From Alligator mississippiensis (taxonomy: Eukaryota; Chordata; Crocodylia; Alligatoridae), in the NCBI RefSeq assembly GCF_030867095.1, contig NC_081824.1:311628956-311692955 (forward strand): DNA of 64,000 nt, given 5' to 3'. Below the pieces are notes generated by a model. It was not told the DNA's origin, did no database searches, and saw only the letters and a program-made list of their open reading frames with translations. A program made the position numbers and the translations under genes. This document shows, in pieces, positions 25,770-38,867 of the stretch (its first letter is position 1; each line of letters opens with the position of its first letter).

Positions 25770-28289
25770 AGATTCCAGTTTAGAGCTCTGCACTGCCCAC
25801 TCTGTTCCTTGCTAACTTCAGTACTAGTAGTTTGCTTGCTATGGCAGCAGCTGTGCTGGCCAGGTGGAGTGGAGTGGGTGAGGAGCAGCAGTGTGCCTCA
25901 GTTCCCACCAGACTTAGAGTTTGCTTGGCTTACCTCATTGTGTTCTGGTTTCACTGCAGGTATTTTGGTTCCTTACAGCAGCAGCATCACTAGCCATGTG
26001 GTGGGGAGGGGGAAGAGTAGATGGGCTTTCCCCAGGAGCATCACCTGCCTTAGAACCTGGAAGCCCTGCTGAGCTCCCTTCTGCTTACCCTACGCCCTTT
26101 AAATCTCTCCACCTACCTCCAACGCCTGCCTGGTCTCTATTTTACTAACTTGCTCCTCTCCCTCCAGCCCAGTCCAACATTGCACTAGGCATGTCAAGAT
26201 CCCTCAGTTCAGTTGCTGAGTGGAGCAGAGAGGGGAAGGGGGTCCTTGGGGGATGTCCATGCCACTGCTAGTGCCATTATGAAGTACAACATTTGGAGTT
26301 AGGCTGCAGGTCTCAAACAATTCTGTAGTGACAGGGGTCAGAATTTGAACCTGCTGTCAACTTGCTAATGGCTAGTGAACTTTCCCTATTCCTAAACTGC
26401 AGCATACGTTTCTATAACTACTTAATGAATACTGGTTTAGTCAATTCTTGTTACCTTTCAATCAATTTGCTAAGCCTTTTTAAAATTTAAATTTCAACAT
26501 GAAATTTGATCAGTGTTTCTTTGCCATTTCATGTGAATTCATTTAAAAAAATGAATGATCAACACTGCATCTGTATTTGGAAATGGGATCAGATAGATCA
26601 GGTAAAAAAAAAAATCAACACAAGGTGCACAAATTAATCCAATATCATTATTTCAAACATACATGTGAAAGACTTTTATCATCTGTATTTTTGCTGACTT
26701 TCTGTTAGCAGAGCTGAAATTTGTCATTGATAGATACATGAGAAAGAATATTATTTAATTAACTAAACTAAACTGAGTAATCTATTATTAATGGTAGATC
26801 TTTGCTTAGCTTTATTCTAATTCCATATTCCTAATGAAATTAAAAGTGCATCTAAAAATGTTTCTCAGTTGCTCTCATTAACAGTAAAATTAAATTCTAC
26901 TCTTGAAGATTGACTACTTGTAACATAAAAAATTAGATACAGTACTAGTCTTAGAAGTAGTTCTTGATTGATAAGGAATCGCATAAGCTTATCTAATGTT
27001 TTTAGAGTTCCAACAAGATTATGAAACATGAAAAGATGGCGATTTTAACTATTTTCTGTGCTGCAAAATGCTTGCAAATCCAACACAAAAACAAGTATAT
27101 AACTATGAAGCACAGAAAGAATCAATATTCACTGTTATGAAAAGTAGCAGGATATGAAAACAGTAAGTTAGAAAACCATGGAACGTCTGAAATGGAGGAG
27201 CCAAAATACACAAACTGCTAATAAATGGACTTCCTGATTCAATAAAACTCAAAGTGGTGGATCCTTATTATGGTCCTGTTTCAGAAAAACACTTAAGTAC
27301 ATACAGCCTTAAATATATTCAGAGACCTGAGTCCTGTGCCTTGAAACAGACTCCAGTTTCCTTAAGTTACAAAAGTATGGAAGGAACAGTGTAGTATATT
27401 TTCTATCTTTATGTTATTGACTACAAATAAGGTCACCAAACAGTTGTGACAACTGGTATATTCAAAACTTCCCTGTCCTGAAACTATTGTGAGGTCATGA
27501 AAAGGTAGTTGATTATGGCTTGGCCTTTGATAGGGGCCCAAAGAATAGAAACATTTACAGAACATGTGGCTAAGGCCCAGAAGAAATCATGTCTTGGCAA
27601 GACATAGTCACATTTTTATTGCCTTATGAAAGGTTCTGCTCACTCACAGACAATTCTGAATATAGCAATGTTTATCTTTTGTTTTGTTTCTCCTCTATTT
27701 CTAGATTATGTAGCCTACATCTGTCTTACAGTTATAAAATGTATCCATATTACAGTAAAGTTCATATTTAAATTTGATTTTTTTCTTATAGTTATGCTGT
27801 AGATGCTATAAAACATTAATTAAGGAGAAACAAACAATAGGAGTCATTTTTCATTGAATCAATACATTTCAGGGACTCAACCCTCATGAACTTCTCATAT
27901 TTAATTAAGACATTAATTGGAATGTTGTTGTTTGAATTGCACTGCATATGCAAATGATTGCTATAAACTAAAAAATGAGTTAAAATGAAACATTCTGAGA
28001 AGTAACTTTAATCTTTGTAACTATTAAGAGTTAGAGAAATAAACACTACATTTCTCTAAAGCTGATTTTATTTGATAGAATTTTAAATTGATATACATAG
28101 AATAACATTTCTTATTGGCACACTATGACAATAGCCAATTAGAACTCATATGCAGACTTATTCCATTGTTCCCTAAGGGAGATTCTGTAATTGGGCGCAT
28201 GTCACTAACTTCAGTGGCAACTGCAAACTTTCTATACCTATACTTTTCTATACAGCTTAATCATTAACAAAATTACTTTGCAAGGTGCC

Positions 28290-28960
28290 TTGGCCACGTG
28301 CAGGAGTTGCGTCAAAAGCTGCTGATAGCTAACTCCTATTTGCAACAGAAAAGGAGCCGATAAAAGTGACAATTTTTGCCTGATCTGGCCTCTGCAAGCA
28401 CTCTACAGCTGTGACCGAACACAAGTGCATGGCTGTAGAGTGCTTTAAAAGGGTCTGATCCTCTAAAAATCTGAACCTGCACTACGTGAGGGTTCAGATG
28501 AAGATGCTCCAAAATGGAGCAGCTTCAGATATTTGCATCTATGCCTCCTGCCAGCCCTGGTGCAGTTTTCGACTGGGAGGGAAAGGGACAGGTGGTAGTT
28601 TGGTTTGGGGGTTTTTCAGCCAGTGCTGAAGGGTGGAGCAGATGGATTGGAGCCTCCCTGAGGTGAGGGGACTCCAATCCACTCACCCCACCCTCCAACC
28701 TCTAGAACGAGCTCCCTCCACTCCCTTTTCCCCCCTCCCATTCTGAAAACAGAGCTGGGGCTGGGAGTGGGGAAGCGGTGTTCCTAGGGGAGAGCAGCTG
28801 CAGGCTTATGGCATTTCTAAACAGAAGCTGTATTCCTCAACCCCTGGGACCCAACAGCAAACTTCTGCAGGGTCTGGGGCATCGTTGCAACTGATAGCAC
28901 TTCCTGCAAAGTGCTATGAGTTACAACAGGGAGCTGCTCTTCTGTCTGCACCTAAAGAAT
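28290..28960 (+). repeat. Interspersed repeat family A, copy 1
   Basis: Shares an ordered series of segments with 48725-49270 in the same orientation: 'gacaat...tgatctggc', 'aacacaagtgcatggctg', 'gagctccctccact', 'ccattctgaaaacag', then 'acccaacagcaaacttctg'. A hairpin is present here: 'gcactctacagc' (28398-28409) with its exact complement at 28432-28443. Two diverged copies in one intron indicate an interspersed element; class undetermined. Boundaries are approximate. Confidence 0.65.
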
Positions 28961-30344
28961 CTCAGAGGAGTTTTCCTTTACAGTGTAGAAAAGAAGTTAC
29001 TGAATCCTTCCTTTTTCATGTCCTTGTGACAAGGTGTTTAGCAGAGTTTGCAGATTCATTGGAATATGACAAGGCCGCATGGTAAGCACTTCTGCTGTGG
29101 CCTCTAACTTGTGATCTCTGGTCACTAAATAAAACAAAGGAAGCTATTAAGACCTATGAATTACCTTCTCCCATTTAATACAGTTAAGAAATTTTATATG
29201 GATAATCCCAGAGATGCATTTGCAAGGCCTGCCAGTGTTGTCCTGTAGAGGTATTGAAAAGGATGATGTGATGATGGGAGAGGATTTACATAAACGGTAC
29301 CACTCGTAACAGCAACTCTAAAGACAGAAACTACCTTGTCAAGCCTTTTTATTTTGAGAACTGATGGATGCCCAAAATCCATTGACACATTCTAAGCATG
29401 CTGATTGATGTTAAAAAAACAATCAAGAAAAGGCAGGAAAAGCCACCACAGACCTCCTAAAATCAATTAAAACAAGAGCAGTTTCTCCAAGTGAGGAAGA
29501 TGAGCTGGTGGGATTACAAGGCTGACAAAAGTCCCCTAAGGCTTGAATTAGGAAGCTGTGGATGGCAACAGGGTTAAACCCTCTGGAAGACAAGAAAAAA
29601 CTACAGGTCAGCGGTACAACTGCAGAGCAAAAGAAGAGATGCTCTGGCAACAGAAAAAATGGCCTGATCTACTCTCTTTAGCAGTCCCTGGTTTCTGTTC
29701 CAGCAAGGCGTAAAGACTTAGCTGTGTGACAGCCGATAGGAATTTATTCAGAGTGGAACTAAAGTCTCAGAGGTATGCAAAGTAATTCCTGAGGGATCTC
29801 AATCCTACCACCATTTGTGAGAGTCCTTAATCTACTAAAGGCCATGCATTTTCCTAAGCCTCAATTTACATGCTGTATAGAATTTGTGCTCTTAAAACAG
29901 AGGTTATTTGTACTGAACACTGAAGTGTATTAGCAATCCTGCAAGAGGTTCTGGGAATAGCAAGTAGGGCTGGTGGACAGGATATTTGTATATAAATCTT
30001 TCTATTGCATTTGCTTAATCACCATTTGTATAGTTATTTTTACCTTCAGCTTTCTTCGGTTTATTTAAATCAAGCCCCTAATGGTTGCTTTTTACTTCAC
30101 TGTTCAGTGCATTTCTTAACTCCTTTAGGTGGGAGCACTGCTTTTGTTCATCAAAGTGGCTACTCTTAGTCAGTGGCTCTCATCTCATAGCTTACAGGCA
30201 ACATTACCTGTGGGACCCTCTGATGTTCCATGCAGCCTCAGGGAAGTAAACAGTTAAAGCTGAAGTTGAGAAGGAGAGCAAAGTGTTGATGTTGCCCAGG
30301 ACATATTATTTGCTCAGTTTTGCTTCTGAAGGAACAGTGAAGAT

Positions 30345-30382
30345 TGAGAACTTGAAAACTTTCTGAGAACTTGAAAAGTTTC
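30345..30382. repeat. 19-bp tandem repeat, two copies
   Basis: 'tgagaacttgaaaactttc' (30345-30363) is followed by 'tgagaacttgaaaagtttc' (30364-30382), one mismatch. Intronic; no further context. Confidence 0.88.
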
Positions 30383-31320
30383 TGAAATCTGCGAAATGTT
30401 TTCACAGCTGGGGAAACAGAGCCTAAAAACCAGACACCCTAAAATCTGATATTGGAATGACTGGAGCTGGAATTTGTTATGTAAGCATATACTTATCTTT
30501 AACCATTTGAATAAGCATATCACTATTTAGTGTATCTGAACCTGGCAGACTTTGAATAATATCACTATTCACATAATTTCATAAAAGATGACACCATTGC
30601 CCAGAAGGAAATTCTCCTGGATAAAATACTTCCAAACATTCTCATTAATTTCTATGGGGCCAGAATTACATCTCCTTTTTTTTAATTACATCTGTACGTA
30701 TCATATAGTTTTCCTATAATTTTCTTGTAAGACTATCATATGTACTAAGAGGAGAAGGTGGAAAGAAGTTAATTGATCATCTAGCAGCAAATTTTCATGA
30801 TCACTTTACATTTTTTTCTGTTGATTGGATTACTTACATTGACTGAATCATTTTACTAGTGGGAGGAATAGCACAGGTGATCATTCTGTTCTTAACCTAG
30901 TCCTTGGAAAATATAAATAGTAAAGCCATTGTGTAAAAAATAACTGTTATTATAGCTTTGGAAAGGGATGGGATCTGGTCTAAAATCTCTCTCACTGGGG
31001 TTAGATATATAGTGACATAAAGGAGGTCATATGTTGTCAAGGTGGATTTGCTGGCAGTAGATTCTAATAATAACTAAAGTTAACATATAACTAACGTTTT
31101 GTAGACAAGGTGTTTAACAAAATACTCAGATTCTTAAATCTGTAGTTGGGCACCTAAACAAGTAGCCAGATTTTCAAAACTCTGGCCCAGAAGCTCCCAA
31201 TGAAACTCAATTGTGGAAAATCCTGATCTATGTTTTCAAAGTGTTATAGACCATTCATTAACTTTCCCAATGACCCAGAAATATCACCTATATGTGAGAT
31301 ATAGGAAATTTGATACAGAA

Positions 31321-31420
31321 GTGAAACTGATTTGCCTAGGTCACAGAGTCCATAACAGACCAGGATTTGAATTCAGGAATTGTTGGCTCACAATCCCATG
31401 ATTTTTCCTGCACTGTTAGA
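31321..31420 (-). mobile_element. MIR-like CORE-SINE relic
   Basis: 'gaaactgatttgcctaggtc', then 'acagagtc', then 'ccaggatttgaattcagg' matches the reverse complement of the MIR segment that normally reads 'cctgggttcgaatcc...gtgtgaccttgggcaagt'. Old and diverged. Seen by motif order only; alignment to a repeat library would decide. Confidence 0.5.
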
Positions 31421-32958
31421 TTCCCCCCATAATCTTATGAAGCTGTATGATTTCCAGTGGCATAGCAGCCAGAAACTGCAGATTCTGAGAATCTGCACGG
31501 AGTTATTTTCTGTGTATGGGGGGTTAGAGATGCAACTCCAGTTGAGTGGACTGGATTTAGTGTCTGTTTTATTTTTAAATGGCAAAAGATAAGGGAGAGA
31601 TTGAGTATTTCTTAGAGAGAGTCAAGCAACTGAAAGAAGATCTTGTCACTTGGACGGAGTACGTGGGCAGATCTGAAGTTGAACAAAAAGTGAAGAATCA
31701 GCAGCTATGAAGGAACATGTTTATTTGCAGTATTTTTATAGCATTTAATCAGTTCAAATTACATTCTCTCTATGGGTTAAAGAAAGCTTTACTTTCAAAT
31801 ATCATGCTCTGCACACAAATGAGAATGTTATCCTGAGAAAGATGCACGTAGCAAGTGAAGAACAGTTGAGATGAGATTTGATATCTCTGATCAGAAATAA
31901 GAATGAATATTGCAATTTAAAGGATTTTTTCGCTAAGAACTTAATTGGACCTAAGCCTTCAAATGCTTAGAATCCTCTATGGATATGATCTACTATACAG
32001 AAAGAGGTTGTGAATATTTAATATTTTCTTATCCAAATATTATGCTGCAATATGACAGAATAGGACATAAATTATGGATAACCCATGGGCATATTGCTGC
32101 TACCCCTCAGGAGGTTGGGTTATAGGAGAATATTGAGATTCAGTCTTTAGTGTAGAACCTCTATAGGTTACAGTGAGGCAGAAGGCCCAACTGTAATAAA
32201 AACTAGAAAGGACCATAAGGTTACTACTACAATTTATTTTAACACAAACTGTGAGCTGTTCATCTGTAAAACACTTCCTCTGGGTCTTCTTGCATGTGTA
32301 ATAATTTTAAGAACTTAAGCGAAACAGACACTTAATATTGAAAGTCCAGCTGCAGCAACTCTATCAGTATGATAGGTTTTTATTATTCTATTTGATATAT
32401 TGGGTAAAGTGAAGTACATTATATTCTGCTTTAAGTCAAGAAGTAATATTTCATTTTGCATGTTACTGCAGCTTAGCACATAACATTTGCAGCTGTTTAT
32501 ACTGATTGTTAAAAGGACCTCTTCTCTATGTGCTGTAGAGGCAAAATTTGCTTTACTCTGAAGCTTAACTTTAAAAGGCAAGTATTTATTTTCTCTGTAC
32601 AAAAGCCTGAGTTCTTAGTAAGAGAGATTTCTCTTATTTTTGCTTTTCTGTGTTTATTGTTTTTCCCCTTTGGTTACTGTTTTCAAATGGTAACTTAAAA
32701 TTTCACTCAATAGACCAGCAAGTTTAAATAAATACCATGTGTATTGTTCCCTAATATCAGTTTTCTAATGACTCTGTGGCAATAATAAAACTATCTAGAG
32801 GAGAAAACATTAAGTGATTGCTATTTAAATATCTTAACTATTTCAGTATAGTATAATTGTATTATCAAATAAGCACACATGGCACATTCATGTAAAGACC
32901 ATTTTATGGGGTAGAGGAGAGAATTGATCTACCTGGAAAAACAGAGTTCTTTGTAAAT

Positions 32959-33050
32959 TCTGGGTAAGTCTGGGTATATTTTAGTTTCCTCATCTTTAGA
33001 CTAAATGTAGTTATATTAATCTTCCACATTGGGTTGTTTTATGATTCAGT
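32959..33050 (+). mobile_element. MIR-like CORE-SINE relic
   Basis: The order 'tctgggtaagtctggg', 'ttagtttcctcatcttt', 'ttgggttgttttatgatt' follows the MIR order 'cttgggcaagt', 'tcagtttcctcatctgt', 'atagggttgttgtgaggatt'. The ordered matches over ~90 bp make chance unlikely, though divergence is high. Confidence 0.55.
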
Positions 33051-34182
33051 ATCCTAAACTTGTATATCACTTCGTGATCTATCAATAGAAGGTACAGAAT
33101 ACTGAAATAGTTTTGTGAACACGTATGAGTAGAATACGTAAGATATTCAAATCTGACTTTGTTGTTACTGTGAGCCTTGTTTTCTTTTTTAGCCCTTTTT
33201 ATATTTTTACCTTAGAGACACAAGGGGCTCAGTTCCTGGGAATTTTTGTGCAAAGATGGAGGACTCATTCTCCATCCTTAAATATTACTGTCTTCATTCA
33301 TTCACCATTATGATAGACTTCCCTAACGTTCCCCAACCTGCATAGGTATATCATAAAACACAACAGGATAGTTTCTGCTTGCAACTGCTGCCTTTCACTG
33401 CAACTCATTGCCTTCTTTAAACAGCATTTCAGAAAATAAGGAGGTATCAACCATGTAGTAGCCATATGAAACAGCAAGAATGCTAACCCAATGCACCCTG
33501 CAAAATTACTGGAGACCTAAAGTTCAAAATAGTTTTCTTATCAATTGTGACTGGTTGGTGTGATTGTAAACAAATGGAAAAAATTCTTTAAAGGTTAAAA
33601 GGTTTGTAAATTGAATATTGCAAATGAATTGTGCTTAAATTGGTGTTCTTGAATTGCTACATCTGCAGGACAACAAGTTTAATCAACATTAGCCACTCTC
33701 TAAATGGTTAAGTACTTAAACTCAAGAGAATAGACTGCTGGGTAAATTCCAAAACACTCAGTACAGTTTATTGAAACTGATCAATTTAAACAAGCAGCAA
33801 ATTGAGATCCACTTCAACCTCTAACACATTTACGGAATACAATTAGAGAAGACATTCCGTTGCTTATGGGAAAGTGAAGTTAGCTTTCAGTACTGACAGA
33901 AAATGAACACCTTTAATGCATCAAGATTAGTAATTTACATTTGGTGGTGGAGTAAGAATCTTAAAGATATAGGTGTCCCTTGGAAGTCTGGAAAGTAGCA
34001 ACGGCATCAACCAAACAATTATTGCTTATAATCTTCTACTTAAGGGATGCATATTCAATCCACTACTTAATGTAGTGAGAAAAAAATCAGTGCTAGTGCT
34101 TCACCTTTAACATTTCTTATAGCACAATAAAACCGGGCCTTTGAAACCAAAAGACAGGCATATTTAGAGAGTGTATACTTAC

Positions 34183-34326
34183 CTCCATCTAGTTCTTCAG
34201 CTCCAAAATGATTCCTGTAGAAGAGCATAATCTCAATCTTGTAACACTTGTAGATAGTCACTAAACAAACAAGCAGCAGCAGAATAGCACCAAGCCCACC
34301 AGCAAGCTCAACTGTATACATCAGCT
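34183..34326 (-). CDS. IL1RAPL1: IL1RAPL1 exon: transmembrane segment
   Basis: A 144-bp phase 1/1 exon with 47 full codons. It starts at the split Glu codon after the third Ig domain ([14 protein letters not shown]). It carries one hydrophobic helix ([17 protein letters not shown], about exon residues 9-25). A basic juxtamembrane stop-transfer region follows (KCYK and YRNHF), leading to EELDG at the 3' edge. This anchors the receptor-like protein as type I in the neuronal plasma membrane. Acceptor TTTGCAG|AG has AG at 34327-34328; donor is GGAG|GTAAGT at 34177-34182. The ATG inside the exon (Met at residue 2) is not a translation start. The sequence matches the IL1RAPL1 family without disruption. 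Confidence 0.96.
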
Positions 34327-34496
34327 CTGCAAAGAATTATAAAATGTAACAACCACATTCAGAACTGAAAGTCGTCAAAACCAAAATGCTTTTCAGCTTA
34401 TATATGACAGTAACAGTGCTAGATTTTTTTTCTCATTTAGTTTTGGATTATTTATAGGAACCCTGGAAAGTATCCAGATAATGCCAGCTTGTTTCC

Positions 34497-34539
<43 letters not shown>
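34497..34539. repeat. (GATA)n microsatellite, ~11 units
   Basis: An uninterrupted ATAG/GATA tetranucleotide run of 43 bp, about 170 bp upstream (in gene orientation) of the transmembrane exon. Purity suggests it is probably polymorphic. Confidence 0.97.
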
Positions 34540-34540
<1 letters not shown>

Positions 34541-36500
34541 GAGAACTATACATCTCCCCTTGTATAAAAATGTAATTACTTATATGAAAAGTAAGCAAAC
34601 TTTGTGTTGAATGTTCTGTGCTAGGTTGAAAATACATACACAAGTTTCACTGTTTTACAAAGATACAATTTGACACACTATTCATATTGTGGTTAGAGAG
34701 ATAAGTGCACTTCTTTTCGGAAGATACACCCTGTCCCATATACTATACACCAAAGATAAGATACAGCTAAGATTTTTGTTGCGGTTTTTGTCTGTAGCAC
34801 AGGATTACACCAAAGAATGATTTTTCTTTTTTTCAAAATACAAATAAAAATCAGCCTATGAACCCTGGCCCCTCAAACCTAAGTTATGTATTAGTATATT
34901 TGACATAGTTCCCTTATGATCTGCAATTCATCTTTATCCTCTCCTTTCTCCCTAAACAGAGTTGGCTTATGTTTAGATGTTGGAAATCATCCCACTTTGT
35001 CAGTTTTGACATTCAGATTCAGAGGAGGATTCTTCCTTTTGTTACATCATACCACTGGAGATTCCTGTGATAGATTAAGATCATTGTTTCATAGCTCTGT
35101 TCCTGAGGATGGGGATTCTAATTTAATATAGCCATATCTGTCTGTCTGACAACAGCAATTCCTTCCATGATGTCACTTATCAGATGATAAAAATAAGCAA
35201 TAAGTAATTATTTTTTTCTGTATAACAAGTTCATATTCCAAAAAACATAATTAAGTTTAGTCAATTATACTGCTACTCAACTAATATTCAAATCAGAATT
35301 GTGAATGCAAAAACAAAAGATGCATTTAAAAAAGAACAGTGCAAAGTTCTAAACGTTTTTGGTTGTTTACTTTATTAAAATTTAGAGAGGAAGGATACCT
35401 TGCTATACTGCAAGAAAAGTCATTCATTTGTAATATCTCTTTCACTCAATATTGAAGAAAGACTGGGAGTTGGCTGAACTTGGAAATTGAAGAAATGCAC
35501 TGTGACTGCTAAAAAGTCTAATGGGAAGAGAATATAGAGTACTACTTATTTTCATAATATGTGCTTCCAGCTGAGCAACCTGTATTGGAGTTAAGTAATG
35601 TATGCCTGCTGTTACACAAGTTACCCTTTTGGTCACTTTTATATAAAATATGACATTACAATTCAATTAAAGAAATAAAACATTAGAGAAAGAAGGCTAT
35701 TTAATTTATTTTGACTATTTGACAGAAATGTATACATTCTTATTCTGTGGAAGCATCCAACTGAAAAAGGTTTCATTACTCTCCAGAAGACACAAAAAAT
35801 GTAATCAAATGAAATAAGAAAGGCAATTATATTCCATGTCATTCTCTTCAAAACTGTGGTGGAAACTCTTTTGTGTTATACATTTTTAAGACGAGTACTG
35901 TGTATTCACTCTTTCAGTACTTCGCTGTTCTTTAGGGAGGAGGTTTATTTAAATAAAGTAGAAAAACAGTTTGCATAGACCTCGTAACACAATATTTTAG
36001 AAAATAAATGGAAATGGAAATTACACTGTACTGGTTTACTATAGTCTTTTTATCATTTTGTATCATATGAGATGCAGCTGTTCAGTGGGAACTAGAAAAG
36101 AGGGATTTAATATTCTAGGTTGCTAAGTACAAAACACACCACTTATGTGCCTACTGTTATAATGTATTAAAGGCAAGGAAAAACTTTACAAATGGAAAAC
36201 AAAAAGTTCTCTAAAATTAATGATTGGGAGATTAGATGGGGAAAAAAGCCCTGCAGGTAGCATTCTTTCAAATTTCAGCATGCAGGCAGTCACACTAATA
36301 CACTGCATCACAACTAGAACTTTTGCTAAGAACAGTTCTCTTTTAAAGTACATTTTGGAGCAGCTTTCACTATTATAATTCTAAAGGTTTCTAGGGCATG
36401 TATTTTTTTCTTTTAATATATTTAATCTGAATTCACATAACACTATCCCATAGTCATTATGCCAGCTGAATGAAATTGCAAAATTCATAAGATTTGCTAA

Positions 36501-37002
36501 GGGTACATGCAGACGCCACATTTAGATCAACTTAACTAGGGTTAGGTTGATCTGTGCACCTGAGGAGGTGAGCTAAGTTAGACTGGGAATGGGATAGCCT
36601 GATCTAGTGAATGTCTGCACATACTTGGAGCATGGCCTCAGGACTGGGGAAACCCAGCTGCTCACCCCATCCCCATCCCCAGGGCCATGCTCTTTCAACC
36701 CCCTCCCTCCCTATCTCCCTGCCTGGGCTATTTTTAGCCCCCTGACTTTTCCACCCCCAGGCAGACAAACCCCCTACCATGGACCCATAACCCTGCTATA
36801 GAACTGCCAGTCCCCCTGCTCCTATCAACACCCTCACCCCCTTGTACCCACCAACCAACCCCATGTACCCTCTAGTCCCTCCTGACCCCACCTGTCCCTC
36901 CCCCCACTCAGACTTACTTAGACCAGGTTCCTGGCATGGCTTCTGGCGAACATCTACACATGCCACTTCTGATATAGGGCGTGGTGAATGTCTGTGCATA
37001 CC
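36501..37002. mobile_element. Harbinger-like non-autonomous element, diverged
   Basis: The left end 'gggtacatgcagacgccac' pairs with the reverse complement of the right end, 'gggtatgcacagacattcac' (about 36980-37002). The interior is CT/GA-rich. TAA flanks the left edge and TGA the right, a near match to the expected 3-bp TWA duplication. It resembles the clearer elements at 53960 and 61733 in terminus style and size. No transposase. Confidence 0.55.
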
Positions 37003-37265
37003 CTGAGTATCCCTAATAGACTGACAATTTGTTTTTATATCCATTGCTGCCAAATCCACCCAGCGCCAGGATCATTCTTGAACATACTGAATTGTATGTT
37101 GGTTTCTAAGCAGACAGTTTGTGGGCTACATTTCAACATATGTAGCCAGACTGCTGCTCCAAACTGACAAGCATGCATTGGGCCTTAGAGAGATTAGTGG
37201 TCAGTGTGTGCCAGACTTGGACTGTAGAAAGGAAGGCTGTAGGCCTGGTGGAAAGGCTGTCCTAT

Positions 37266-37350
37266 TGTGTGAATCTGGACAGGTCCATTTCTCTCATTCT
37301 TCCTCATTTTACTCATCTGTAAAATGGGAATCACATTTCTGACCTCATGC
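37266..37350 (+). mobile_element. MIR-like CORE-SINE relic
   Basis: 'tgtgtgaatctggacaggtc', then 'cctcattttactcatctgta', then 'aaatgggaatcac' follows MIR 'tgtgtgaccttgggcaagtc', 'cctcagtttcctcatctgta', 'aaatgggaat'. It is the clearest of the four MIR-like relics in the window. Confidence 0.6.
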
Positions 37351-38867
37351 TTTTAGCCATACTGATGAAAAGCTACATATGAGAGTTGAGTATGATGATG
37401 AGGAGGAGGTAGGGACCACTTTTACTTAAATATAGCAAGACTAGGAAGGCATAGCTATCTTCACACTGATAAGGCTCTCAGTATTTTCTTTCATGTAAAA
37501 ATGTTTGAGACCTGTTTTTGCAGCTTGTATTCTACTCTGTTTGAAGCCTGATCTGATTTTTTCAGTTTCCTGGAGTGGCAACATTTAAAAAAGGTTCTGT
37601 TTCAGCACAATTCTGCATCAGAGGAGAGAAACAAAAAATGCAAACCTTTTAAAATCTGCTTAGCCTTTGTGTTAGGTAGTTAAAATTATGTCACCTTCCT
37701 TTAAGGGACTGAGACTGAATAGTGAAAACAGTAAAGAAAAATTACCAGGCAGAACCTTAAGGGAACTGGCATTCTGTTAAACACAACAAATGAACAAGTG
37801 CCAAAGAGCTACGTTCAAGAGTACAGCAATCATTTAGTTACAGGCAATTAACAATAGTCCTTCAGTAGCACAAGAACAGGTCTACTCTAAGGGAAAATGC
37901 ATTGATTACTGCTGTGGTAGTAGATTGGTTTCTGAATAAATTGCTTCAATTTAAAACAAGATTTGCTACAAGCATTTTGACCAATAGCTACATTTTTTTT
38001 TTTAGCAGGATGGTTTGGCCAAGCAACCCAGTGAAAGGAACAGCTAATTAAAATAAAGTACATGCCCTCTCTAAACATACTGAATGATATGGCTGGTAAT
38101 AAATGCACTCATTTTATACTAATCCTACCATAATTATCAGGTGCACTTCTGGGATCCATCTTTGATCTGCACCTGGCTTTAATTTTTGATAAATCTCTTC
38201 CCTCAGTGTCACATAGGTAATTTACTTATCATTAACTGGAGTGTACAGAGAAGTAAATAAAAGAAAAAGGTACACTCAAGGCTTCATACCCATGACTTAT
38301 TTGGCATGTTTTGGAGACTTTATATTTAATGATTTGTGATGATTTAAAATTTTTTTTCTTTTTGTTACTTCATCTTTAATTGATCTGTTAAGTTAAAAAA
38401 CTTCAAATCATCTTTTTGTGATTGATAATTGTATGAGGATATAGGATTTATAGTCATACTTTTCCAAAATCCAATTACAGTAGTATCTCAGGATCCAGTC
38501 TTACAATAACTTAAGCAGATTGCTTAACTTCATGAACTGTAAATAATCCCCCTGAAGTCACTGGGACTACTCACAGACACTCAAATCAAGCACAAGCACA
38601 AATCATGGTAGTATTGGAGCTTAACCTATTTTATTGAAATTATTCTGCTTATCTTGGGCAATCAGCTCACTAATTTTGTCTAGGTAGACAGACTTGTTCT
38701 GTTAAATGAAATGTAATTGTAATGGGTATTATTCCAAAGGGTAATTCTTGAAGAAATATTGACTAAAATTTATATCCATTGTGTTCTGGAACAAAATGAG
38801 TTAGACAAAAAGGGCTTTGATTGTTGATGGAAAGAATAACTTGTCAAACAATGGGGTTCTAGGTGGA

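Noticed and set aside
34067-34321. 84-codon minus-strand frame beginning MYTVELAGG as a separate small membrane protein
   Set aside because: It is the transmembrane exon of IL1RAPL1 read through its donor site into the intron.
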